DNA of 64,000 bases from assembly GCF_019448085.1 (NCBI RefSeq), contig NZ_JAGFNZ010000002.1, positions 827,604-891,603 on the forward strand, in the 5' to 3' direction. Both the position numbers and the translations under genes were made by a program. The DNA comes from Caproiciproducens faecalis (GTDB taxonomy: Bacteria > Bacillota > Clostridia > Oscillospirales > Acutalibacteraceae). The first letter of the stretch is position 1. Every line of letters begins with the position of its first letter. The notes under the pieces are model-generated. The model searched no databases, was not told the origin of the DNA, and saw nothing but the letters and a program-made list of their open reading frames with translations. Shown one piece after another: positions 1 to 7,673 of the stretch.

Positions 1-899
1 GTGGAAATCAGCATGACCACCAGAGCCGCGCCGACGGACACGGCTACGGTCTGCATAGAGTGCTGTTCCGTTGCCGCAATGCTCTTACCCGTAAACATCG
101 CGCCGATTGCTTTTCCGTCAAACCCCAGGATCGGGACATAATTGACCATCATGGAAGTTCCCAGCACGTCCGCTTTTCCGGTGTAGTTTTGCTTGCCGGT
201 CAAAACCTTCTGCGCAATGGAAGCGCTCATTTTGGTGCCCGTCTGGCGCTTCTGGTCTTTTATCAAAGTGGTGTTTACCCGTTCGTCACCGTAAAAAACC
301 GCAAAGTCACAGCCCGTGTACTGTTTGAGCTGGTCGATCACGTTGTGATCTTCCAGCGACTGTACGGTGGAGATCATGCCAATCAGGTTTCCATACCGTT
401 TTACGGGTGTTCCGCTGCAGATACACAGCGTCTTTCCGGTAAGCGCTTCATTGACAACAATGTCTTTTCCCTTCATTGCCTCCTGCACATGGTTGAGCTT
501 TGAAAATTCGGGAAGATCAAAGTCAGTCGTTGTGGAATACAGCAGGTTGCCCCGCGCATCCGTCAGAAAGGCGTAGCTGATGTTGTAAGCCTTCACCTTG
601 TTTTTCATCGCTTCCACAATGCTGAACTGGTTGCCTTCGGCCACGGAATCCAGAAAATCGGTGTCCTGCGACAGCTCCTTTCCGGCATCTTGAAGGTTGG
701 TTTTATAATTGGACAGAATGCTGTTCAGCCCCTGCATGGCGCTTTGATTCTGTTCTTCATAGGTATTCTCAAAAATCCTGCTGGTAAAAACCGAATTAAT
801 GATTACGACAACGGCCAGAGCAATTGCAAGAGTCCCTATAAAAAACACGGACAAAAGCGTACTCAAACTGTTCTTCCGAATTTTCTGTCTTTTTTTCAA
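1..899 (-). CDS. Methyl-accepting chemotaxis protein, N-terminal part (runs off the left edge)
   Basis: About 299 residues are visible. A short basic N-terminus leads into a membrane segment (about residues 12-33), then a roughly 240-residue extracytoplasmic region that looks like a Cache-type sensor, then the start of a second membrane segment at the window edge. HAMP and signalling domains would lie outside, so the receptor assignment rests on topology and on the sigma-D-like promoter upstream. The start is TTG at 899, with AAGGAG eight bases before it; no in-frame ATG occurs before the first membrane segment. It would sense an external ligand and signal to CheA. A histidine kinase or cyclase with the same sensor is the alternative. 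Confidence 0.72.
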   Translation of the reverse strand, partial: MKKRQKIRKNSLSTLLSVFFIGTLAIALAVVVIINSVFTSRIFENTYEEQNQSAMQGLNSILSNYKTNLQDAGKELSQDTDFLDSVAEGNQFSIVEAMKNKVKAYNISYAFLTDARGNLLYSTTTDFDLPEFSKLNHVQEAMKGKDIVVNEALTGKTLCICSGTPVKRYGNLIGMISTVQSLEDHNVIDQLKQYTGCDFAVFYGDERVNTTLIKDQKRQTGTKMSASIAQKVLTGKQNYTGKADVLGTSMMVNYVPILGFDGKAIGAMFTGKSIAATEQHSMQTVAVSVGAALVVMLIS

Positions 900-960
900 T
901 ACACTCACTCCTTCAAGAATTAAGGTTGAGCCAAGCATTTACCGTAATGTTCCCCATTCT

Positions 961-988
961 ATTTATCGGCAGGTGAAAAAATTTTTTA
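961..988 (-). promoter_or_regulatory. Sigma-D (motility) type promoter for the chemotaxis receptor
   Basis: On the minus strand TAAA is followed after 14 bases by GCCGATAAA, close to the Gram-positive sigma-D/FliA consensus (TAAA, 15 bases, GCCGATAA). It lies about 60 bp upstream of the receptor start and implies flagellar-regulon control. Confidence 0.6.
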
Positions 989-1088
989 ATTGTTTTATGC
1001 AATTATAGTGCACAATCTTTGCCATCTGTTTTTGTTTGATTATACAAATATTTATGATAATCATTTGATAAATTATTTACAATATACA

Positions 1089-1126
1089 AATACCGTCCTG
1101 CTTAAAACAGAAAGCAAGACGGTATT
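1089..1126. terminator. Hairpin after the diguanylate cyclase gene
   Basis: AATACCGTC pairs with GACGGTATT and TGCTT with AAGCA, with one mismatch between them. A T-rich tract follows on the plus side only; on the minus side, where the cyclase transcript would end, the tract is poor. It may act as a weak terminator or a 3' stabiliser. Confidence 0.45.
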
Positions 1127-1150
1127 CATTTTTTCTTATTGCTTAATCCG

Positions 1151-3211
1151 TTACAGTGCGGTTCTTAGGCTGCTCATTTCGTACAGACTGCATTTATCTT
1201 TTCCGTTTTTCTTGGAACAGTACAGCGCTTCGTCCGCATGGCGGTACAACTCCTCAAACGTTGCGCCTCCGTACGGATAAATAACCCCGCCCACACTTGC
1301 GGAAATCTTGTAGGTTTCATCTTCGCCCGTATAGGCACAGTGGAAAATCTCGCAGATATCGCTCATTTTTTCAACGAGCAGATCCGCGCAATCGATCTCT
1401 TTAATGAAGATAATAAATTCATCTCCGCCGGTGCGCCCCACAATATCCGTCGCGCGGAACAGGTGCTTTATGTCGGTTGAAACCTTCCTCAGTACGGCGT
1501 CGCCGAAAATATGGCCCAGCGTATCATTAATGTCCTTAAAATTATCAATATCCACAATAATCAGGCCATGAAGGGTCTCTTTGTCCGTAGTTTTCAGGCA
1601 CTCTTCAATCATGGATTCGGTGGTTACTTTGTTGTACAGCTGCGTCAGCAAATCCATTTTAGACTTGCTCTCCAGCTTTTGAATCATTTTTTTCTGGTGG
1701 TCGGTGTCTACAATCAGTCCAATCGCGCGGTAGGGCTGCTTATTTTCATCGTACAGAATTTTGATGTTTACCGTACACCAAATGTAATGCCCGCTGATGT
1801 CTTTCATCCGAACATCGGTGGGGCCGGGCTGTCCGCCATTCTTAATTTTATGGAAAAGCTTCGCCATCAATTCCTGATCGGCCGGATGAACCTGCTGAAA
1901 ATTCGGAATATCGGAACCGGGCACCTGTGCCACGGTAGAAAAGCCAAACTTATTTGTCCAGTAAACCGTATGATAAATGTGGTTTTCAAGAATGTCCCAT
2001 TCAAAGACAACCTGATTAGTTTCTTCCATAATCAGCGCGTAACGCGCTTCACTGACCTTCAGCACATCGGTGTCCTCCTTTATTTTTTCCATCAGGTGGT
2101 TAAAGGCAGCCGCTATTTCGGCAAACTCCCCCTGGTAACGTACCGGAAGCCGGGTCTGGTAATCCCCTTTTTCCACTCTGACAAATTCTTCCGACATATC
2201 CCTGAGCGGGTTCAGAAAGCGATTGGCCGCAACATAGGCGCAGATAATCAGAGCTGCCGCCAACACCAGAAGCGCTGCAAAATAAACTTCTGAGATGCTT
2301 TGGAACGGCCGTATCAGCTCTTCCGTATCAACCGCGCTCACAATCATCCAGTCTTTTCCGGCCAGGCGGGAATAATATCCAAATTTTTCTTTTCCGCCCA
2401 CCCAAAAATTGATAACGCCGGTGGGGCTTCGGTCAAGATCGACGGCCTCCAGATTTCCCCCGCTGAATGCCCCTTCCAGTTTCATTTCATCCGTGCTGAC
2501 CATTTTCTGGCCACCGTCAAAAAGATTCCCGCTTGCCACCCTGCCTCTTCCGTCTGAAATAAGGGTGTGTCCGGTTTCCATAAAGGTTTGGCTGCTGACA
2601 CTGTCCAAATAAATCATATCAATGGATGACTGTATAAATCCTTCATAAATGCCGTCCATATAAATCGGAACGGCAATCACGAAATAATTCTGTCCGTCAA
2701 TGAAATCGTCGTTGTGCATAAGATCAGAAAGATACAGCCCGTACGCGGGAACCGTCCGCATGTCCACGTTGATAAAAGAGGGCTGCCCGATCAGACGGCT
2801 GTCGTCGGAAGCAATAATTGTTCCTTTTCGGTTGATGAGGCTGGAGCGCCTGACAAAATTTCCTTTGGAGTTCCCCTGCCCGTTAATCGTCTGTTTGGCG
2901 GTCATTGTCTTGAAGGTATTGATCGTAATCGTCCGATACTGCTCCAGAGCTTTGTCCGGTTTTTCCGCGTTGGACCCAAGCAGCAGCTCCTTTACCCCGG
3001 GAAGATCGGAAGCCACCTCCAGCGCCATTTTGCGCTGGTTGAAAAACTGATCCAGATTGTTGGCCGTCTGCGTGGCGGTGGCTTTTACGTTTGCCTGTAA
3101 AAGCTGTGAAGTGTTGCGCTGAAAAGAAAGAACGCTGAATCCCATCACCAAAACCAGCGGAAGGATTGAAAAGACAGCCAGCAAGGTTGCAAGGTATTTC
3201 CTGATTTTCAT
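1151..3211 (-). CDS. Membrane diguanylate cyclase with Cache, HAMP, PAS and GGDEF domains
   Basis: Predicted to make cyclic di-GMP from two GTP in response to an external signal. Order: membrane segment (about 6-28), large extracytoplasmic double-Cache-like domain, second membrane segment (about 300-320), HAMP, PAS/PAC (about 385-510), GGDEF domain to the C-terminus. The catalytic motif GGDEF is intact near residue 595, and the product-inhibition site RATD stands five residues before it, so the enzyme should be active and feedback-inhibited. There is no EAL domain. ATG at 3211 is chosen over a GTG 24 bases upstream because GGAAGAAG precedes the ATG and nothing precedes the GTG. It lies next to the chemotaxis receptor, consistent with motility/surface decisions. 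Confidence 0.9.
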   Translation of the reverse strand: MKIRKYLATLLAVFSILPLVLVMGFSVLSFQRNTSQLLQANVKATATQTANNLDQFFNQRKMALEVASDLPGVKELLLGSNAEKPDKALEQYRTITINTFKTMTAKQTINGQGNSKGNFVRRSSLINRKGTIIASDDSRLIGQPSFINVDMRTVPAYGLYLSDLMHNDDFIDGQNYFVIAVPIYMDGIYEGFIQSSIDMIYLDSVSSQTFMETGHTLISDGRGRVASGNLFDGGQKMVSTDEMKLEGAFSGGNLEAVDLDRSPTGVINFWVGGKEKFGYYSRLAGKDWMIVSAVDTEELIRPFQSISEVYFAALLVLAAALIICAYVAANRFLNPLRDMSEEFVRVEKGDYQTRLPVRYQGEFAEIAAAFNHLMEKIKEDTDVLKVSEARYALIMEETNQVVFEWDILENHIYHTVYWTNKFGFSTVAQVPGSDIPNFQQVHPADQELMAKLFHKIKNGGQPGPTDVRMKDISGHYIWCTVNIKILYDENKQPYRAIGLIVDTDHQKKMIQKLESKSKMDLLTQLYNKVTTESMIEECLKTTDKETLHGLIIVDIDNFKDINDTLGHIFGDAVLRKVSTDIKHLFRATDIVGRTGGDEFIIFIKEIDCADLLVEKMSDICEIFHCAYTGEDETYKISASVGGVIYPYGGATFEELYRHADEALYCSKKNGKDKCSLYEMSSLRTAL

Positions 3212-3267
3212 GTAACTGTCTTCTTCCCTTCTCACGCAACTGTAAAATTATGTAAATATTGTTTATA

Positions 3268-3295
3268 ATTATATCAGATAATAATTTTTATTCAA
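3268..3295 (-). promoter_or_regulatory. Sigma-A-type promoter of the diguanylate cyclase gene
   Basis: TTGAAT, 16 bases, TATAAT on the minus strand, about 55 bp upstream of the ATG. Confidence 0.5.
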
Positions 3296-3431
3296 TAGCA
3301 TTAATTGTCGGATTCCAATAATCATATAAATATTTTAGAATAATTTTTATGCAATTTTTACACAGTTTTTGTGACCGGTATCAAACAAAAAGCGCCCGTG
3401 TAAAACAGGCACAAAAGGAAACCATATATAG

Positions 3432-3472
3432 ATTCAGAGCCGCCGTTTTATAGGAAAACGGCGGCTCTGAAT
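3432..3472. repeat. Perfect 18-bp inverted repeat
   Basis: Arms 3432-3449 and 3455-3472 are exact complements around a 5-nt loop. No T-tract follows on either strand, so it is not a standard intrinsic terminator. It lies in the 340-bp gene-free stretch between the small membrane protein gene ending at 3551 and the cyclase, which otherwise shows only the cyclase promoter. Confidence 0.7.
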
Positions 3473-3550
3473 GAAAGGATGTTTTGAACTGACTAAAGCC
3501 AGGTATAATCGGTAAATCAGTATTTCTTATGTCTATAGATCCTATGTTTA

Positions 3551-3796
3551 TTATATGTTCATTTGCAGAAGAGAAACCACCAAAACAAGCAGTCCAAAGC
3601 AGATCAGGGCCAGCCCTACATGAAGCCGACTGTTGTTTTCCTGTTTCTCCGATGGGAAATGAAGCAGAGATGCGCCGACAATGAGAATCAACGACGACGC
3701 GGCGGTGATTTTTGAAGCGATGGATTGCGGAGATAAAAAGGTTTGGTTATAAACGTATAAGATAAATCCAAGAAAGAGTATCCCAAGGCGGAGCAT
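3551..3796 (-). CDS. Small membrane protein, paralogue of the protein at 5479-5751
   Basis: 81 residues with two or three hydrophobic segments and a charged loop in the middle (EKQENNSR). The N-terminal part (LGFILYVYNQTFL) clearly matches LGFSLFLYNRTFL in the 90-residue protein at 5479-5751, and both share the plan of helix, short ISAAS/LSAAA helix, charged loop and C-terminal helix. No known domain is recognised. GGAG lies ten bases before the ATG. It is the last gene of the ECF island. Confidence 0.6.
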   Translation of the reverse strand: MLRLGILFLGFILYVYNQTFLSPQSIASKITAASSLILIVGASLLHFPSEKQENNSRLHVGLALICFGLLVLVVSLLQMNI

Positions 3797-3883
3797 CGTG
3801 CTATTCTCCGGCTTTTTCAGATCACATCCCCCTCTTTCTGAAAGGCATGAACAAACTCAAAACTTTTTTAGACGGCAAAAAGT

Positions 3884-4309
3884 CTACCCGCAATAGCCTG
3901 TGTCGGCGACGCTGACGCTCTCGACCGTACCGCCGCGGTAAACCTTTGCCTTTATTTCCAGTTCGTAGTTGTACCCGCTGGAAACATAATAGGAATCATC
4001 GAAATAGAACGACTCCCCGCTGGTACTTAGCCCAGTCCATGCCTTGACAGTTGTTTTTGTAGTCCCGACCACCCGTTTCAGGTAAACGGTGGCAGTGATT
4101 TTTGTCGTGCCGCTTTTCCCTTCCACGATCGCGGAACAATCCGCCCGGGTACCGGAAAAGTCTAGATAGGCGGACACGCTGTCGGTATTCGTATACATAA
4201 CATGGACACCGGAATCAGCCGAAGCGGGTTTTGCTGTGGCAAACGCGGGGACGTTCACCGTAACCAGCAGGACAAGCGCAGTGACAAGAGCCATCAGTTT
4301 TGTTTTCAT
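3884..4309 (-). CDS. Secreted protein of unknown function under an ECF-type promoter
   Basis: 141 residues. A typical signal peptide (MKTK, hydrophobic core, cleavage near AFA-TA) precedes a soluble, Thr/Ser/Tyr-rich domain that looks beta-stranded, with two cysteines in the mature part (one near the middle and one at the C-terminal YCG). It resembles small secreted clostridial proteins of unknown function; no enzyme motif is seen. ATG 4309 is preceded by AAGGAAGG at proper spacing; an in-frame TTG 21 bases upstream is not used. Its promoter at 4352-4380 matches the two other ECF-type promoters of the island, so it is a likely direct target of the sigma factor at 7666-8223. Confidence 0.75.
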   Translation of the reverse strand: MKTKLMALVTALVLLVTVNVPAFATAKPASADSGVHVMYTNTDSVSAYLDFSGTRADCSAIVEGKSGTTKITATVYLKRVVGTTKTTVKAWTGLSTSGESFYFDDSYYVSSGYNYELEIKAKVYRGGTVESVSVADTGYCG

Positions 4310-4351
4310 AAAAATTACCTTCCTTTTCAATTTATTTTTCCTTCTAACATA

Positions 4352-4380
4352 TAAACGACGGACCCCCCTGTTTTGTTACA
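4352..4380 (-). promoter_or_regulatory. ECF-type promoter, copy A
   Basis: TGTAAC, 17 bases, CGTTTA on the minus strand. The layout is typical of ECF sigma factors (an AAC-containing -35, a CGT-containing -10). The spacer, with its G-run followed by GTCGT, is nearly the same as in copies at 10175 and 11097. It lies 43 bp upstream of the secreted protein's ATG. Confidence 0.65.
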
Positions 4381-4441
4381 CTTTTTTCCAAACTTTTTTA
4401 AATTTATTTTTTGCTGCTTTGAATTACAGAATTTCAGAAAA

Positions 4442-4573
4442 CTACTTTCTGTTATTATAATTATTCAAAGCTTGTACCATTTTAAAGCCAACAAAAATAA
4501 TTGTCATGTAGACAAATATTTTTAAAAGAGATTCAATTATTGAGAGCATCGGCAATAGCATAAAATTCTCCAT
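4442..4573 (-). CDS. Small hydrophobic peptide (43 aa)
   Basis: A single membrane-spanning peptide: MENFMLLPMLSIIES, a hydrophobic stretch, then a polar tail ending NNYNNRK. The start has GAAGGAGGG upstream at good spacing. The same frame is open further upstream, but that part overlaps the gene at 4612-5027 and has no membrane or coding character, so I restrict the gene to the short form. No family is recognised; it resembles the 34-residue peptide at 9928-10032 in size and topology only. Confidence 0.5.
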   Translation of the reverse strand: MENFMLLPMLSIIESLLKIFVYMTIIFVGFKMVQALNNYNNRK

Positions 4574-4611
4574 TATTTTTCCCTCCTTCTTTGCTGCTTT
4601 GTGACAATCAA

Positions 4612-5027
4612 TCATTCTTCCGGTTTTTTGGGGCGGTATTTTCGGTTTCCGATCGCACGAAGGATCACGCCCACGATGAATACCCCGAGAAGCCCTTCTT
4701 TCAGCCACAGAAATTCCGGAAGCAGCAGAATTACCAGAAGGACAAACAGGAAAAGGAAAAAAACCGATCGATACACCGGTAAAGGTGATAAAAAAGGCTG
4801 CTTCCAGGCTGTATGGGAAGATAGTCTTGTTCCATGATGCCTGCCGATTTGACTTCACTGGTTACAAACCAGAGCCAAAATAAAACCACCCTGATTCGCC
4901 AATAGGTTCCGGGAATGGACCAGAAAGCCACAAGCAACGCTAAGGCGATAAACAGGTAAAACCGCTCAACGAACGGAAATAAAAAGTGTACGGTCTTATT
5001 ACAGATTTTCCCAAGAAAGCCCGTCAT
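4612..5027 (-). pseudogene. Frameshifted paralogue of the 137-aa membrane protein at 8405-8818
   Basis: The first 98 codons match the 8405-8818 protein (NKTVHFLFPFVERFYL against HKIVHFLYPLTKRLYL; VLFWLWFV; LPIQPGSSLFYHLYR against LPLQPASGAFYHIYR), then the frame hits a stop. Adding one base to a homopolymer of seven A on the plus strand (4757-4763) restores a tail that matches the paralogue: FLWLKEG...GVILRAIGNRKYRPKKPEE against MWLKRN...IIRTIGDKRYRPQKPEE. The remaining reading frame is intact and ends at the equivalent position, so the lesion is recent, a sequencing error, or a reversible slippage switch. Confidence 0.75.
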
Positions 5028-5072
5028 CTGAATCAGTCCTTCACAAATAATAATTGATACCCTTCTGTAAAA

Positions 5073-5378
5073 TCATCTTTTAACGTTCGCCAAAGTCACT
5101 GCTCCCATTATTATCAATGAATCATAGAAAAATTTTCCCTGAAAAAGCAGCACCATGGTTAAAGCCGTAAAAATAAGCAGAATCCATAATGTACAGCGCC
5201 ATCCTACTGTAAATTTTTTTCTTGTTATAATAAAACGGTATTGTTCCAAAAAATCCGGAAAAGCATACAGCAGCAGAAATGCCATGAAAAAATACCCCTT
5301 ATATTGGGGCAGGATCGTCAGAATATAAAAAACTCCCGGCAAAACCCGAAAAAGGAGCCAATCTTTCTTAGTACCCAC
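5073..5378 (-). CDS. Small polytopic membrane protein
   Basis: 101 residues with about three or four hydrophobic segments (VLPGVFYILTILP; GYFFMAFLLLYAF; LWILLIFTALTMVLLF; a short C-terminal one). GTG 5378 is chosen because GAAGGGG lies eight bases upstream; the longer in-frame version has no ribosome-binding site. No family is recognised. It is 46 bp upstream of the frameshifted gene in the same direction and probably cotranscribed. Confidence 0.55.
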   Translation of the reverse strand: MGTKKDWLLFRVLPGVFYILTILPQYKGYFFMAFLLLYAFPDFLEQYRFIITRKKFTVGWRCTLWILLIFTALTMVLLFQGKFFYDSLIIMGAVTLANVKR

Positions 5379-5478
5379 AGCGATACCCCTTCGTTTTATG
5401 TAAATTAATTTGAAGGACGGCAAAATAAGAAATATTCGTAATCAGCAGCTGATGACGGCAAATTGATTGCGAATTATG

Positions 5479-5751
5479 CTAAAAGCAAATCTGGAAAAGA
5501 ACCGCTGCCAAAACAAAAAGGACAAAACAAAGCATCACAATTGCCCAATAAAATTCGTCCTTTTTCTGTGTTGCTTTCGCCTTTGAGCGAATAATCGGAG
5601 ATCCCACAATCAACAGAATCGCAGCAGCGCTCAGCATTTCTGAAAGAATAGAGTTTGACTGCAAAAATGTACGGTTATAAAGGAAAAGGGAAAATCCAAG
5701 TATAATCATGAAGATACTTACCGCTAAATTTTTATATGATATTTCTTTCAA
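5479..5751 (-). CDS. Small membrane protein, paralogue of 3551-3796
   Basis: 90 residues, with helices at about 10-28, 38-52 and 68-88. It shares LGFSLFLYNRTFL and the general plan with the protein at 3551-3796. No function is known. The pair suggests that a block of small genes was duplicated in this island. Confidence 0.6.
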   Translation of the reverse strand: MKEISYKNLAVSIFMIILGFSLFLYNRTFLQSNSILSEMLSAAAILLIVGSPIIRSKAKATQKKDEFYWAIVMLCFVLFVLAAVLFQICF

Positions 5752-5820
5752 GAAATCACATCCAATTTCATTGTGGATAATTCAATACGATCTTTACAAT
5801 TCGTATAGCCCGGGGCGCCA

Positions 5821-5885
5821 TGCTGCTCTGGCTTCGGCAATCCGAATCAGTTCGTCCTTTGAAATCACGGAGCTAATTAGCATCA
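5821..5885 (-). pseudogene. Remnant of a second anti-sigma gene (3' end only)
   Basis: About 65 bp closely match 6943-7007, the 3' end of the DUF4367 gene. On the minus strand it reads SSVISKDELIRIAEA, against SSVISKDELIQIAES in the intact gene, then diverges with no start or rest of the gene nearby. It is a fossil of a duplicated anti-sigma gene. Confidence 0.7.
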
Positions 5886-5906
5886 AGTTCTGTGCGCTTC
5901 ATCTTT

Positions 5907-6410
5907 TTATTCCAAGTTTACAGGAATCTCGATATTTTTCTCTTCCAATTGAACAATTGCGGTTTTGTAAAGACTTCTTCCAGATTCATCATAATCGTAT
6001 ATCGTAAAAGGAAGATGCGGATTCTCTTTCTGGTCAGGCGTCATGTTCATAAGTAAAATATCACTGACAGTTTTTCCGTTCATGCGAACCAGTTTAATAT
6101 TGCAGCGAGGCACGTTTTCCCAGTGGCCGTCAAGGGATACCTCTCCCGCAATAAACCCTTTTACATCCTTAAGCTCCTCTCTTGAATTATAAATCCAGAT
6201 ATCCGGAGATTTCTTCTCCAAAAAGGTGTCATAGTCCCGGTAACGGGTGAACTGCACATGAATACTGCCGTTTTTGCCGCTGTACCGCGCGGTTTCCGGC
6301 TCCGACCGGCCGCCGGGGAAAAAGAAAACTGCAGCCATGAGCACAAGGCCGCAAAGTATCATGCCACCCGATATTGCTTCCCGCCTGGTAAAATATTTCG
6401 TAAATTTCAT
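5907..6410 (-). CDS. Membrane-anchored extracytoplasmic protein of unknown function
   Basis: 167 residues. After a basic N-terminus (KFTKYFTRREA) there is one membrane anchor (about 16-34), then an extracytoplasmic domain rich in charged and aromatic residues. No domain is recognised. ATG 6410 is used because the upstream ATG codons in frame lie on top of the Shine-Dalgarno sequence GGGAGGA. It follows the DUF3888 gene by 40 bp and is probably in the sigma/anti-sigma transcript. Confidence 0.6.
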   Translation of the reverse strand: MKFTKYFTRREAISGGMILCGLVLMAAVFFFPGGRSEPETARYSGKNGSIHVQFTRYRDYDTFLEKKSPDIWIYNSREELKDVKGFIAGEVSLDGHWENVPRCNIKLVRMNGKTVSDILLMNMTPDQKENPHLPFTIYDYDESGRSLYKTAIVQLEEKNIEIPVNLE

Positions 6411-6450
6411 GATTCCACCCATTCCTCCCTTCAGTCGGCCACCTTCCAAC

Positions 6451-6894
6451 TCATGGCAATGGTTTTTTGATTAAGGATTGAAGGTTTTGAGGTAAATCAT
6501 AACTTTTCAAATGCTCATATTTTTTCATGTTGACAGTCCCATCTGCTGATATCTCAAATATCATTTTATCTCGTCCGATAGAAACATGGGGACCAACATA
6601 AGGCTCTAATTCGACTGTTACGGTATAAATTGAACTGCCTGCATCTCCGGCAATACTTGTAATTTTAGAGTCTCCCAAATAGGCAGCGACTGTCGGCTCA
6701 ATAGATAGATATGGCTCGTAAAAATCATCAACAGATTTCTGAATTTTAGGAATTAAAAGTGTTATTACGATTTTATCTAATCTCTCTGAATCGTCCGAGC
6801 TCACAGGACTTTTACCTGTGTATCCTAAAGCATACACCGTAACACCGGTTGCAATAATTACCAAAATTAGTGCAGTACTTAATAGCTTTTTCAT
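6451..6894 (-). CDS. DUF3888-like exported protein
   Basis: 147 residues: an N-terminal signal or anchor (MKKLLSTALILVIIATGVTVYA), then a domain ending GRDKMIFEISADG...YEHLKSYDLPQNLQSLIKKPLP. The region ITLLIPKIQKSVDDFYEPYL and the HLKSYDLP..LIKKPLP ending are what I know of the DUF3888 family of Bacillus and Clostridium secreted proteins (function unknown). ATG 6894 has GGGGTGAT upstream; the longer frame upstream overlaps the anti-sigma gene. It is 41 bp after the anti-sigma gene and likely cotranscribed with it. Confidence 0.8.
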   Translation of the reverse strand: MKKLLSTALILVIIATGVTVYALGYTGKSPVSSDDSERLDKIVITLLIPKIQKSVDDFYEPYLSIEPTVAAYLGDSKITSIAGDAGSSIYTVTVELEPYVGPHVSIGRDKMIFEISADGTVNMKKYEHLKSYDLPQNLQSLIKKPLP

Positions 6895-6935
6895 TTTATC
6901 ACCCCATATTATAACATTCACGACGGAACCCCGTG

Positions 6936-7673
6936 TTATTTTTGCTGCTCTACGCTTTCGGCAATCTGAATCAGTTCGTCCTTTGAAATTACGGAACTGA
7001 GCACAAGACTGGTTTTTTTGCTCTGCCACAGGACATAGGATCTGTCCTCCGCTCTTTTCGCCTCAAACAGAACCGCTTTTTCCCCTTTTATGGTGATTTC
7101 ATGGTAAGTGGTATGCTCGGAATCAATCGACATTTTCCCCGCTTTGTCCAAAGGCGTCTGTGTAAAGGTCACGGAAGCGCCCTTCCCGTTTTCATAAGTG
7201 ATCTTGTGAACGGGGCCGACATCCTTTTCCTCCGCCACAAAGAATCCTTCCGGCAGGTACTGCGGCTCCCAAACTTCCGGCTGTTCCACGGCAGGGGATT
7301 CTTCGCCGGAAGCACCGCTTGTCGTTTCCTGAAAATGGATATCCACATGCTCGGCTTTCCACTCCAGTACGGAATTGAAAATGGCGTTCCTGCTGGCTTC
7401 CACACTTAGCAGGCTGCCTATGGAAATCGGAATGATAATCGCAACGATCACCGCCGCCCGCTTTGCAAGCTGCGAAAGCTTTTTCCGCCTGTTCCGGCGG
7501 TCGCTTTCCTTTATAAGGCTCCGTATCCCTTTCTCAAGCTGTTCCGAGGGCGCGTACTCCCTGTTCAGCTCCTGCTCAGACGGCAAAGCGTCCAGTTCAC
7601 GCTGAAAATTCTCCGCTGCCGCCGCTTTCAGAAGCGTGTCAAACAGCCGGAGGTTCAGTTCCGATTCATTCAT
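6936..7673 (-). CDS. Membrane anti-sigma-like protein with DUF4367 domain
   Basis: 245 residues: cytoplasmic N-terminal part (1-73, with charged helices), one membrane segment (about 74-94), and an extracytoplasmic DUF4367 domain (from PEVWEPQYLPEGF to the C-terminus, about 130-245). This is the usual partner of clostridial ECF sigma factors: it is thought to hold the sigma factor at the membrane until an envelope signal arrives. The start overlaps the end of the sigma gene by 8 bp, so the two are translationally coupled. A 65-bp copy of its 3' end lies at 5821-5885. Confidence 0.82.
   Translation of the reverse strand: MNESELNLRLFDTLLKAAAAENFQRELDALPSEQELNREYAPSEQLEKGIRSLIKESDRRNRRKKLSQLAKRAAVIVAIIIPISIGSLLSVEASRNAIFNSVLEWKAEHVDIHFQETTSGASGEESPAVEQPEVWEPQYLPEGFFVAEEKDVGPVHKITYENGKGASVTFTQTPLDKAGKMSIDSEHTTYHEITIKGEKAVLFEAKRAEDRSYVLWQSKKTSLVLSSVISKDELIQIAESVEQQK

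Noticed and set aside
4574..4858. Upstream extension of the 43-aa peptide
   Set aside because: This part is the wrong frame of the frameshifted gene at 4612-5027, whose paralogue shows the true frame.
6917..6945. Fourth ECF promoter before the DUF3888 gene
   Set aside because: The GGGG...GTCGT part is similar, but no AAC element lies 17 bases upstream; spacing to the nearest TAACA is about five bases too short.
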